A stretch of 64,000 nt of DNA from Synchiropus splendidus (Eukaryota; Chordata; Actinopteri; Syngnathiformes; Callionymidae). The position numbers were made by a program, and so were the translations under genes. Below the pieces are notes generated by a model. That model was given only the letters and a program-made list of their open reading frames with translations, searched no databases and was not told the origin of the DNA. Of this stretch, positions 24,782 through 64,000 are shown piece after piece (position 1 is the stretch's first letter; the number at the start of each line of letters is the position of its first letter). The DNA is taken from contig NC_071349.1 of assembly GCF_027744825.2 (NCBI RefSeq), positions 20,398,001 to 20,462,000 of the forward strand. Direction: 5' to 3'.

Positions 24782-26704
24782 GATCATTTGGGGCTAATTT
24801 GAAAGCACAGCTGTCGTTCACCAGTGAATCCACCTCGTAACCTGTGATTCACTGTTGATGGTGGTGAAGTCTGTGAAGAGGAGAGGCTCCAGTCTGCAGC
24901 GTGGCTCACACACACACACAGACCGGGGCCACGTTATTGGTGGCAGGAGCCACGTCCAAACATAGAGGAGTCAAGTCAATGGCGCCCACATGTCTATCTA
25001 CGCCGCTTGATATTTCCAGGAGGATCAGGGTGAAATGGAAATGGATGTTTATTAAAAATAAAAAACCTACTCTACAAAGTGTACAGAACACACGTCTTTT
25101 GCTTCTATTGACACAACAATAAGTCTGTGTGAGCTCATGTGAAGGGGCTGATTTGAATCATGTCTCTGAGCTGTATTGAGTGTTCAAGTGTTGACAGAGA
25201 TGTTTCTGCTGCTTACTAACAGTATTGATGGAGGATAAGGATCTTAATCAATAGTTGACCTTTATTCTCTCTGTTGTCATCAGTGGTGTTGGCGGACTGG
25301 GCTTTGTGCTGACTAGTCGTGTGACTAGTCGACCGGCTGAGGTGTCCAACTCTGGATTACACACATCTGGGTGATGAGGCAAAGTTGAACAGGCACTTGA
25401 GCAATCACATACACAAGCGTCTCATGCTCACCCCAGTTCTCTTCAAGAACCTTCAGGGAGTTACGTCAGTGACCAACTCCTCCAGTCGTTGGAGGCTCAA
25501 GTGTTGGCCATGAAAAGACTGGACAGGAAGAGCCGCTTCCTCTGGGCGTCTGGCTTGATAACCACTAACCACAGTTTGGTGAACATGCTCACTGGAGGCT
25601 CTGGGTGAGACACAGTCGTGGCCAAGGTGGAGACTAGAGTTGCTGAAGGCCATTTCCTTCCCTTTCTCCATGCTAGCTGAGTGACTCCACAGGTATTGGG
25701 AGTCCAAACGTTCGCCCATGAGTGAGACCCACAGGCAAATACATATATGAAATATAGAACACTGTATAGAACACAAGTGATTCTGGGTTCCATTGCAGGT
25801 GCTGTCTTAGTAGCGTTAAGTACATAAAACTGCACACGACAAGCTTGTGCGTGGAGTCTGTTCTACATTTACCTGTTTCCAGTAATGCTGCAACCGTTTT
25901 CATTTTTTGGTCATGATTGGTCCAAATTTACAGACGGTGCCAATGTCAGCAGGGGTTTTGCATCACCAGGATCTCTGTGATGATGTGGTCCTGCTGCCGT
26001 TGCCAAGCACAGCGGATGTAGGATCAAAAAGAGGATCAGCTGCTGGTGCAGAAGGCTTGGGAAGTCAGGAGGAAGTGTGAGATGGACAGCTTGGTCAGTG
26101 CACTTTCGTCAGTCCTGGTGACGAACAGGTGAAAAAGCTCAGTGCTCCTGCTCCCTACAGGAAAACTGCTTTTGGTTGAGCAGTTTGCTCGTACAGCTGA
26201 GGCCCATTGGAGGACTTCGGTACAAGTGAATCACGGTGAGGTGCACAGGAAGAAGGGGTTATGAGCCTTGTTGCATGGTGTGTTCCCCCTGTGGCCCAAC
26301 ATTGGAAAAGGGAGGACAGAAATGAGTTGCCTGAACACAGGCTCATGCCTTTCTCTCATTTTGCTCAGCATGGAGCTGTGGTTTGGGCAAGCAGCAGCGT
26401 CCCGGAAAGCTCTCGGGAGAGACTTGCCCAGCTAGGAGGAGGCCACATAAATAGGGAGCTAAGAGAACAACCCAGGAAGTGCACCGTGGCGGCCTGTCTG
26501 GCAGGCTGTTGCTGGGATATAAACAGAGTAGGGTGTAAAGTAACGGCGGAGCCACACCAACCTCCGCTCACCAGTCAAGCTTTGCCATTTTGAAGTGAAC
26601 ATCAAGAGAAATGTCCGCCACCTCAGCCCTGACATCTGCGTGGATGCTGTCACATGCTGAGGCCGAAATCCAAAAGTGGTGCGGGCGAGCCAAATCCGCT
26701 GAGT

Positions 26705-26755
26705 GAGAGAGAGAGAGAGGGAGAGAGAGGGGGGAGGGGAGGGAGGGGAGAGGGA
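26705..26755. repeat. GA / GGGA purine-rich simple repeat
   Basis: A (GA)n tract runs into GGGGA repeats, all purine on the plus strand. The Arg/Glu-rich open frames across it come from the repeat. Confidence 0.9.
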
Positions 26756-29700
26756 GCCAGGACAATGTCAACAGCTCCGCTCCCAGCACAGTCAGCTGAA
26801 AGCCTGTGCTCCACTCACAGAGAAGCAGAGTCGGTCGGTTTGGAAGTGCAACATGGAACAAATCAGGAGCCACCTTCTAGACTGGAGCAGAGTTGACCCT
26901 GAAATAGTCTAGTTCAACTTCAAACAGCGCTTTACTGAGGGGATTTTCTTTGGCTCGCTCACTGTATCAAGTGACTCTGGCACAGTCCAACACAGGAGCA
27001 GGTAAGTCACTTGATCCAGACGCCTCATGTCTCTCATTGTCTCCTCACAGCTCTGTTTGTATGTTGAAGTAGAGTCAGTCGCCAGAAGGCTAGAAAAGAA
27101 AGTACCTTCACAGAGCCAGCGTTGTAAGTGGCAGCTGGCTGGTGGATGTGCGCGCTCTCAGACCTGCTTTCTCTCCTGACTGGCGATGACAGCGTGCTTC
27201 CCTTTAACCGCCTGTGAGGTTATTTACTGCGCCTGAAGCCATGAGGCGTGTCGCAGGTCGACATCATGCCAGTTTTCATTGAATTGCTCGCATAAAAAAG
27301 TCTGTCTCTCGAGGAGGACTGGGCAAGTTTCAGCGTTTGAGGGACTGCAGGAGTCAATGAAGGATCCAGCTGCAAAGTTACTGCTTAGTTGTGCTAGAGA
27401 AGTGTTTTGGACCCTTTCAACCCAAGCTTGTCATTTCCAAATGATTTTTCAAGGACTGGGTCAACTGGGTATCTCAGTGGTTTATTGGCCTCCTTCGGAG
27501 CAGCGCCAGAATACAAGCATTGTGTAATTGCCTTGGGAGTCACTTGAAGTTCAAGGAAATGTTTGGCATTTTAGGAACGGTGGGAGGAAGATACAGTGTC
27601 ACACGTAATGGGTACAAAACTATTTCCAGTCGGAGACGTAGACGTTTGGTGTACGTTAGAGCGCGGCAGCCAGGCATTCCGTACATGCTATTTATCTCTT
27701 CCGAGCTGCTCATTGCCAGGACCAAATATGGATCCATAAGCCGTCCTGCAAAGCACGTCGGCCGTCGCTCGCATCATTTCTGATCTAGATGATCTATTGT
27801 TGATTTAGGAAATATCTTCGTTGATTCATTTGTCTTCTGCCATAAATCCATACATCAACCATGACGTCTTTATAATGTCGGCATTTTCAATTGGTCTACA
27901 CCTGTAATTATCTCACAAATGTGCTTGATTGTGACTGGATGGCGTCACGTTACAGCACGTCTTCCGTAGCCCTTCAGTAGCACAGTAGCCTTCTCTGAAC
28001 TGTGAGCTATTTACACTGTCTCTGAGATGATGAACAAAATCTAGTCCTGTTGTCAAGTGCAAGTCATCTGATCTTTTACACTTAACAAAGTGTGCCAGTT
28101 CAGCGACTGTTAGCTCAGCTCTCTGGGTTCCTTGACTGCTGTCAGATTAGTTGAGCAGATGGAGCGGTGACTTTGACGGTACCTGTTTCCTTGGTCGGCA
28201 ACAGAGCATTACTCTGTAGAAAAGATCAGTGTTTACACATGAAACATTTCCATCTCAACATGATCTGCATGTGTTTTCACACATTTGTATAAATACACAT
28301 TTTATTTGTGAAAGATTCACACTCAACCCACCTCCAAACAAGAACCAGCTGACTGGACTGCTGCCATCTCAGCCACTCGCAGCTCACATGCTTTCAAGCG
28401 TGCCCTTGTTCCCAACTATAAAACTACATAACCTGGGAATGATGGTTTCAGACAGCAATATTTTGGACATTAGTAGGACTAGCATTGATTATTTGTGGCT
28501 GAGGCACCGTGGTGAATGCCAGGGCTTGACTGCATACTCGCTAGAATTCTAGTCTTCCAAATTAATTGACACCAAAAATGGTCGGGAGGTGAGGGCACAC
28601 TACTCATACACACGCACTGTATTTTACACTCAAATTCTATGGAGAAAATACGTGCAAGACTGTAGTAATAAGCAAACGAATCTCAGTGTGGGTGAAAGTG
28701 AGCGGATTGGTGGTGGTATGCACTGTTCTAGTGCCTTTCCAGTTCCATGGTGTTCCCAGCTATTGTGCAGCCACATTACCCCACCAGTTTACACCGTCAT
28801 ATTGACAGAGCAGCAACTGAGGTGACTTGTCCACCCACAGCTCACATTCCTGATCCACAGTTCCAAGGTACATTGGTGCAGCTCAGGTATGCAACACATT
28901 TGCTCAGGCTCTGTGTCCTCACGTGTCAGTGGGAATTTAAAGATTCATCATCTTGGCAAGACTTTATTATTCATGGAAACTTTAGCCTGACTTTGCATGT
29001 ATTTCTACGTACGCCAGCCTGCTGCTGCTCTCAGCCCTCTTCATGTTTTATTGACGGTTACAGATGTATGAAGTGCTCTCTCTGGATTAAAAGGATGGTC
29101 GAGGGGAGAGTGTCATTAAGATGCAGCAAGAGAGAGTGGTTCAGCAAAGCTGCTTAAAAATCGGTGGCATTACCATCACGCTTGCCGTCGGGTGCGGACA
29201 CCATAATGTGGGAGACTGTGAGCTGACTGGAAGTCCCCACAGTGGCTGTTGGAGGCAGCACTATTGTCCATGTGCCAGTGACACACTTCTGGAGGCTCCT
29301 GATGTGTCAGCATATCTCCTCCTTACAGTGGCTGGATTCAGTCTAACATTACTGCAGGCTATTTTAGATGATGCTGGTCACTTCAAGAGCTGTCTCTATC
29401 TGCGCAGCTATAACGGTCCCAGAAGAGAATTCCAGACATTACCCACAATCCCCCTCTGCTCTGTGATGCAGCTGTTGACCTATCACCCAGTCCAGATTCA
29501 TGGCTTAACAATACACAGCGTATTACTGTGTACGCTGCGCTGGCTGACATTAAACTGTCCTTCCTTTCTGTGCACATTTCTGCACAACTTTAAATGAAAT
29601 GGGCCCAGAGCTTGATCTGGATCCCCCAGAAACCACTCTGTGTTGGTCTGTTGGAATGTTGCTACAAAAGAATCCACTGGTTCAGTCGGTGAGCTGACGT

Positions 29701-32700
29701 CTGTTGTGGAGACATGGTTGTCAGGAGGAGTTGAGTCTGGGAGTTTGGGAGCCTCTATATGTACGTCATGCACGTGGGGGCTCTGAATTGTTTGGGTGAG
29801 CGAACAGATTTGTGGTTGCATTTCATCCTGAGACTGTGTTAACAGTCCGTCAAATATATTACCCAAACCCAGCATCAGCCAAATGCTTTTATTGGAGCTG
29901 ATACACTGTACAGTACATGCTGGTACTGCATACTTCACACGCTCGCTCCATACTGTGTAATGCTAGGACTAAAATGCAGGAAACTTCTCAGCATTCAGGA
30001 ATAATGTGTGTTGGTAGCTGATTCTGGAAAAAAAGATGATTTTTTATATGGCGCCATTCTGGAGAAAATGGTTTAAATAACCGAATTTGGCAGCTATATT
30101 TACATTCAAGTAAAAGTTTCTTTTTTATGTGATGCTACTGATTCATGCTAAAATAAATTAATCAAAATAATAAATAATAAAAATAGTCATTCAATTAATA
30201 ATGGTGTATAGAAGTACATGATGTTTGTTAATACTCTACTGTAAATGTATAAAAATAATGATATTTACTGTCATTTTCAGAAGGAAAGGCTTAACATATG
30301 CTGTAATGTTTTTTTATGTTTAGTTTTCCAAAGAATAACATTGACTCCTCTGTTCAATGCTACCTTGGGTTTTTAGTGTTGCAGAAGGCTTAAAGAATAA
30401 ATGGCTGTGGATGTGTAAATGAAGGGTCAGGCTTTTGTTGATGCTTTTAATGGCATCACCCCAACCCCCGTCAGTATGACCCGTCCCAAAGCTAACATCT
30501 GTGTGATTGGTGTCCCGCAGCAGCAGATGGAACGTGTGGATGACCTGGATAGGGAGCATGGTAAAGCTCCAGTAACACACTGACTCCTGATAAATGCAGC
30601 GGAGCATTGTCAAGATTATGACTACTTTGGTTAAATTCAAATGTTCCGCTGAAAAAAGGACTGTGATGTTTTTGCCGCTGGGAAAGTTCTTTTCACCAGG
30701 AAATGACTTTAGAATGAGTCAGTCTTAATGAAATTGCCATTAATGATTGAAAACATATTGTTTATTCCCCACCATTGCAGTTGAGGTTGAATGCTCCTCG
30801 TGGTCCCGTTGAACTTGTCTTCCATTTGTTGTTGAAGTGCGAGGAGAAGCCAATAAGAGCTGCCAGGGTCGCTGGCTGTGAATGAAGCAGGACTTTATGC
30901 TGTGATATTAGAAATGTTGCCCTGTAACTGCCAGCCCCCTCAGGCCACGTAATCCAATAACAGCAACCTTTACTCGGCTGTTTGTATATAGAGAAGCTGA
31001 AATTCTCCCCCAGACCCAGCTGCCAATGGCCTTAGAGCGACCGTCTGGAAATATTTAAGAGACGGCGTTAAGAGCTATTAAAGCACTTAATAATAATTGT
31101 GCTTGCGGTCAGTTGAAGTGGAGGTAAGTTGGCTTATCCGCTTCCTGCAAATGGAAAGTGAACAAATACGATTTGTTTATGTGGATCTGGAGGAGCGGTC
31201 CGTGCTGAGCCGCTGGATGACTGAACACTGCCATGGCTTTACCATGGCTGTGCTTGAACCAAGCTATCGTCCGGTGTGAGTCTTGTCCAACACATCCGCC
31301 GTGCTGACGGCTCTCTCTGGTCTGTGATCCAACAGCTGCCTCATCCTCACAGGGTTGTGCTATCTGATGGAAGAGCAGAAGCTGTTGGAGGATGTGATGG
31401 GATTAGGAAGAACAGCGTTGGAGAGTGATGAGTAAAAGGAAGGGTGGGTTTCCTGGAGAACGCACGTAGACACCAGAGGCATGTGCTCTACTGTCAAGCG
31501 CTTCCCCCAACTACTGAAGGAATGTTTCAGCGATGATGTGATGATCATGCCAATCGCTGGTCTTACAGCGTGTCACTTACATAGTATCTACAAAACCAAA
31601 AAGGCAAAAGGGTTTTTGTTCATAGCCTTTGACGCTCATGAAATGGTGGTTTAATCTCATTGACATTATCCTTCAGATGACCATAATAGTCTGAACATGT
31701 TCATTCCACGTGGTAGAGGTTGCAGGAGTTTGTTAAGAAAGTACGTATTTGTTGTGCTACTCAAAAAATGTTCAATCTTTTTGGGAGTGGTCTGACCTGC
31801 CTAATCTTGTTTACCTTCAAGGATGATATGCAGCTTGAAATAGTGCCGGTAAAGCAGGCCGCTGTTGGCCATGTTATTACTGTTGTTAGCGATGATCAGT
31901 CCCCCCAACTTTTATTTTTAACGCCGTCCTTGTCCCTTTCTAATCGCACGCCAACTCAAACAGTCCAAGAATAGATTGGAGGCTGTCATGGCTAAAAATA
32001 GCTGTCCCACTTAAGATCAGACAGCGTTGAAAGTTGCAGCCGCGGAAAGAGCTGCTGGAATCGAACCCACCCTGGTGGGCCCCAGCGGAGTTGTCCTCAG
32101 CAAGTGGGCTGAGCCATTGTCCGGGTCCGTGTGCCACTGGCTGGACAGGCTCTCCTGAAAGCCTGACACGAGCTAGCGTGCAGAATGTGTGCTTTCAGCA
32201 CTAGTGCAGGAATGCGTTACCTGCTAATGCAGCGTGAAATACTGTCAGTTCCTCGTGGGTCAGCTCCGCTCATTTGTCAGACAGTTACAGCTACACAACT
32301 GGACTGGAATGGTCCGATGAGATTTGGTCACTGTGTGTACATTTCCAGGAGTGAAGTATCCCTGCTTGACCGCTCTCTGAACTGATGTGAGTAATGACAA
32401 ATGTGTGTTGTATGTGCGCAACAATGACACAACTGGTTACAACCCTGAAGTGACTTTTGACCCGAACAAGTAAAGACTAATGTTGTTTCCCCACAGGCCA
32501 TAAAAACCATAGCAGGAGAGGGGCCAGGTCAGGTGGGGGTTCATGGGAGTGATGTCCCAGGTGATTTGGCTGGAAGACGGTGGCCCTTTTTTGTTCTTTT
32601 TCTAAGATGGCGAAGTCTTGCCCATTAGTCACTAAATACTCAGCCAGACAGTAAGAAAGCAGGGGGGTGCGTGTCAGAGGGGGTATGTCTGGGGCACCAA

Positions 32701-34873
32701 AGAGGTGGCAGCGATCCAACATGTTCTGCTGTTGTAGTTGTATAGCGACTTCATGTCAGATTAATGAGTGTTCTCTGCAAATTGTTCCACGCCAATGGGC
32801 CAGGACGGTGTTCTGCCATTGTTTATGTAGCCGCTGTTGGCTTGTACCCTGAACCTCCGCAACCAGTGTCATGAATTTCAAGTGTCATGTAGCAAACATG
32901 TAGAAGTGCTTCGTGGTTGTGTGGACGAAGAGTCCAGCGATGAAACTCCACTCTTTTTAGCACTTGAAATATCATTATTATCCAAATGTAAATGAGCTCA
33001 CTGGGACAGCAGGTTTTGTTTGTTCCAGTGATCAGCTGGTGATGTGGGACGGCTCGTGGCCCATCAGGCCGTGAGGCGCATGAGAAGCGAAGGCAGCTGT
33101 TTTGACCGTTATTGATCAGATGATAATGAAAATGCTATCTTTGAATCCTGTGGAGTAAATCTCCCACCTCACCTGGTCCGATGGGCGGCAGCGCTCGTGT
33201 TCCTGCCATTCAGTTACCGTATTTGTATTGCATCTCCACTCCCGTGTTCCTTTTCTCATCACAAATATGACCTGAAAATGTAATTGGAATCCTTTGATAG
33301 CTTTTCCGACACTAACACGCAACCTCCTGGGCATGTGTTTTTCTCCTACTTGTGTGGTACGCGCTTGTATTGGGGAAGATGGCCTGCAAGTGGCTGTTCA
33401 GCCAGTTACTCCCCCGATGTCTCTGTGTCTTAGTGCCTGATCTTTGGACCTGCAACACCACTTGATGGCGAACATGTTGGCGCGCTTCCTCTGTCAGGCA
33501 GAATACCAACAGTGCGCCACAACATTGCCAATCCCTTAATCTCTGGGATTTGTAATGATGTCGCTGTGTGTGCCAGTGTGGCCGGTGATGGGAAGCCAGC
33601 TGCTTACTCAGACATGTCTGCTCAGAGGTCCTAGTCTGACTGGCAACTGGGGCCGACGGTCAACAGCTGGACCGCACTGAGTCCTGTTATTGTGTCACTT
33701 TGTTGGAATGAATTCATGTGATGGTGCAGGTTTTGTACATCGCAGAATTCCAGATTGCAGGTTGGCTCAACGAGAAAGAAACATTGTGATGTTTCCTTCA
33801 ACACTTGCACATGTGTTGTACTGAATGAAAGATGGCTGCTGAAACTGCTGCGAAATGAGGAAATGGAATTGTGTCACAGGTTCCAGCTTTAGTCGAAGCT
33901 GGAGAGATTTTCAAAGCAAATGTTTTGGTGCAGATGTCGGGGTGAGGATGGAGAGTCACCGTTTTTTAAGTCTAATCCCGTCACAGAAACGTACACACTT
34001 CTACTCCAGCAACTCGCCAGCCGCCGCTCCCTCCTCCACTGACCTACTTCTCCGTGCCAGGGATGAGGCTGTGGGCTGAATACGAAGTGGCAGTAGCATC
34101 TCCCTCCCGTGCCTCCCTCTGATCTCTCTACCTCAGTCTTCTCCTCGCTCTGCACGGCTGCTCTCTTCAAACAGAACCGCCTGCAGCCCCGTCTCTGCTC
34201 CTGGGCTCCTGCAGGATGCAAATCTGAGCTTGCATCTGCATTCTCACTGTCTCAGGTTTTAGCACGTGCGCGCCTTGTCTGGCGGTACAGGTTCTCTGTG
34301 ACTTATGAAAAGCTATGCGATATCATCGTAGCGTTTAGTGTCGGTTAAGTACTATAGAAATTGATATTACATTATAATTATAGTGAATCACTTTCCCACA
34401 AGCTCTTGGCCAGTGGTCAAATGTGTTATGTTGATAATGGGCTAACACGGCTAGAATGACTGTACAAACTCGTCCACAGACCTGGAGAAGTAGTTTTCTA
34501 GTCTGCTTTGATAACTCCAGTTCTGTTTGTGTTCACATCTGTTTCTGGGAGTCTCTTGTGTTTCAGTGTTTTGGGGACCCTGTTCGGTTTATGTGGTGTC
34601 CTGTTCTAGTTCGAGTCGTAGTTGTTTCACATTCAAACTTCACAGATTCAGAAAAAAGGAACGACTAAACAGCTAATTGCAACAAATCAGTGCAGCATGT
34701 TTAAATAGCTGAGCGACTGGTGGACGTCATGCCTCTCTGGATGTTGTGACTGGCAGTATTTGGATTTCTTGGCCTACTTTCTCTGGACATGGACTGGAAG
34801 CCGGCCAACAGACCGGGTGTTGAGTGAGAACCGGCCACACGTGGATTCCAGGCAGCGAGTGAAGATAGAAGTG

Positions 34874-34908
34874 GCACACACACACACACACACACACTCA
34901 CTCACACA
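34874..34908. repeat. CA microsatellite
   Basis: A (CA)n tract ends in TCACTCACACAC within daam2 intron 1. Confidence 0.9.
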
Positions 34909-36295
34909 CCGAGAGGGAAGCGCTGGAGACAGGCTTTAGTTTGCCCTCTCAGTGGCCGCTCTTCTGCATGGCAATAACGATTCCCTTGCTGCTATAAAGA
35001 CTTGACATTTGCTCCCACTCTTTCACGTCCCAGTGAAAACAATGTAGGGCTGTTTCTGGGGGCTTTTTCTACATTTATTTCAGAAGTCTTGATGATTTAT
35101 CGCCCAGTGTGGAGTGCTCTTATCTGTCTGCTCAGTCTCATAAGAGCTGCTCTGTTTTCCTTTCCACGCTGACTCCATTAATAATCCTGCAGTCGTCTGC
35201 GCTCGTGCTGTGCAACATCTGGTTCCAAATGAGGCGGCCGACCCTTTCTGCTTGCAGCCTCTCTGGTAAATAAGTGCTGCTACTTTATAGCTACACCGTA
35301 TCACGTGTGGATGAGAAAATCGTAGCCACAGCTTTATAGTCTGTGATAAAAGACACTGTGTCTGACGGTCAAAGCTAAAACAGAATGATGTCCAAGGCAG
35401 TATGAGAAGCTTAACTGCACATGTTCCAAACATTATTAATATGGTCATGTTGCAATTCAAAATATATAGTGATTATGGATGAACTTGCATGAACAGAGGT
35501 ATCGGGGTGTTCCGTGGTCGTGGAAATGGTCATGAAAATCCTATGTCAGCGCCTTGTTGAGGGTGGGGGACACTCTGGAAAGCTCACCAATTTATTTGTT
35601 CTTACCCAACTCCCAGGTGTCTGACAGGATTGAGGATTGCACTTGGGCCCGTGTCATACGACGGTCTAGTGAAATGCTGCTCCGTCCTTTGTGTCTGAAA
35701 AAAGCAGAGAGGTTTTTCATTAAAAATAGTCTGTGGCTCCTGTTCTGCGGCTGCCCTCTGCTCCGCTGCACTCTCAGGGATGGCAGGTTCATGGATCTGG
35801 AAAAAGTGAAGGAGAAAAAAGTCCAAGGGGGCAAAATGGAAATGTGGTGTTTGTCTGTGTTCATTTTTTCCGTTATAGCCCGGCGCATTCATAAAGAATT
35901 TACCACGCGCCTATTTTTAGATGCCGCAGTGAGAAATCCTCCGCCAAGTGAATGCGCAAGAGGTTGAGTCGTGCTCAGTCAAGATGTCCTGGATTGGAAA
36001 CTTGAGTGGTGGACCTCTTGTGTCATGGCAAATGGAACACTGAGGCTGCTTTTTAATGGAATGCTTGGCGATGTTTTACTTGCATTTGGCTGTATATTCA
36101 TTCACAAATGAAGTCGAGTCGCACAAAGAGAGATCTTTTCAGGGCGGCGGGTCGGTCGGGCTGCTGTATACGACATAATTGAGTGTAAAGAGAGTCTCAT
36201 TCATACAGTGAAGACCACCCGGATCCTTTTCACAGCACTGAGGAAATCCTCCAGTCCATTCAGGCCTCTGCTCTTGTCGTGATGTGTGTTCACTT

Positions 36296-36318
36296 CACAC
36301 ACACACACACACACGCAC
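36296..36318. repeat. short CA microsatellite
   Basis: A (CA)n tract with one CG step lies about 230 bp upstream of the daam2 start-codon exon. Confidence 0.85.
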
Positions 36319-36548
36319 AGATTAGCTCAGTTGAATGAGGTCACCGCTGTGGCAACTCATGGCACCAATGTGACCAAACAACAACAGACGACACACTCAC
36401 GCTGCTCGGTTACAATCCTTCCACAGAAAGAGCTTCATTGTTGACTAAAGCGGAGGATTTCATCAAAAGTCTCAACTCTATTTTCAAACTTGACTGCGAT
36501 GCATCGGATGGATTGAGAATCGGTCTAACGTGCCGTTTTTGTTTCCAG

Positions 36549-36638
36549 ACGATGCCTCCGAGATAACAGCCTCATCTCCTCGTCTCACTGGCCCTCGAAT
36601 ATTCCCGGACTGTCTGCGCCCCAGCACACTGCGCCAGC
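36549..36638 (+). other. daam2: daam2 5' UTR part of exon 2
   Basis: These are the ninety bases between the acceptor TTTCCAG (ending 36548) and the start codon. They contain one upstream ATG, three bases after the splice site, opening a five-codon frame that stops at 36566. Confidence 0.75.
36552..36566 (+). CDS. upstream ORF of daam2 (M-P-P-R-stop)
   Basis: ATG CCT CCG AGA TAA encodes MPPR, the same four residues that open the real protein at 36639. It has A at -3 and lies 87 bases upstream, in the same frame. Such minimal upstream frames can lower translation of the main frame. Whether this one is used is not known. Confidence 0.5.
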   Translation: MPPR

Positions 36639-63930
<27,292 letters not shown>

Positions 63931-64000
63931 GTGAGTTCCTGCTCGGTTTGCTCTCAAACGCATCATGATCGCACTTTGCAGCTTTACAGCAGAATGTTCA
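63931..64000 (+). other. daam2: daam2 intron 16, start
   Basis: The intron begins GTGAGTTCC and runs to the window edge. The remaining FH2 exons and the autoregulatory tail lie beyond. Confidence 0.7.

Larger units (their letters stand above)
10302..36548 (+). other. daam2: daam2 intron 1 (about 26 kb)
   Basis: If exon 1 is placed correctly, this long intron holds all sequence up to the start-codon exon. I found old transposon pieces (18785-18858, 21946-21985), GA- and CA-rich simple repeats (24908-24921, 26705-26755, 34874-34908, 36296-36318), a 14-bp-arm hairpin (24020-24062) and AT-rich homeobox-like stretches near 31020-31105. Its many open frames are short and overlapping, and none resembles a known protein. 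Long first introns of developmental genes often hold enhancers, but none can be proved here. Confidence 0.5.

Noticed and set aside
32053..32115. tRNA-like sequence on the minus strand (TGGCTCAG and GGTTCGATTCC)
   Set aside because: The boxes are present but the acceptor arms do not pair. At best it is a decayed tRNA-derived repeat.

Overview
This is animal nuclear DNA, almost certainly from a teleost fish. It shows GT-AG introns, CA/TA microsatellites, hAT-type miniature elements with 8-bp target duplications, and two head-to-head genes whose order matches the human KIF6-DAAM2 locus. The species cannot be named from the sequence. There are no bacterial operons, CRISPR arrays, rRNA genes or credible tRNA genes. 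Nearly all long open frames are chance frames or antisense shadows of real exons.

Left edge (1-2200): the 5' end of kif6, a kinesin-family motor gene, on the minus strand. The start-codon exon (1966-2025) and the second coding exon (691-800) are present, and the gene continues off the left edge. Just upstream of the kif6 start lies an exact match to the RFX X-box, the usual switch of ciliary genes. Positions 2200 to about 10050 are intergenic and hold a CA-rich microsatellite, a 34-bp minisatellite that repeats an AP-1 site, and a 644-bp hAT-type element.

Middle (about 10053-58556): the plus-strand gene daam2 (Dishevelled-associated activator of morphogenesis 2, a formin). A GC-rich probable non-coding first exon ends at 10301. 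An intron of about 26 kb leads to the start-codon exon at 36549. Three small exons at 42.4, 48.8 and 53.2 kb are separated by introns of 4-6 kb. These introns hold microsatellites, further hAT-type elements and no other gene I can support.

Right (58557-63930): a dense block of daam2 exons with very short introns (down to 55 nt). It encodes the rest of the GBD/FH3 armadillo region, the coiled coil, the proline-rich FH1 region, the start of FH2, and a 30-nt microexon at 63901-63930. The 16 exons give 667 codons in a continuous frame. The rest of FH2 and the C-terminal autoregulatory region lie beyond the right edge.

How they work (family knowledge): DAAM formins are opened by Dishevelled and Rho in planar-cell-polarity Wnt signalling and build unbranched actin filaments. 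KIF6 is a ciliary kinesin. The two genes share an intergenic region of about 8 kb but have no known common pathway. The most interesting item is the daam2 microexon. It sits where DAAM1 has an alternatively spliced 10-residue insert, and human DAAM2 as I remember it has none.
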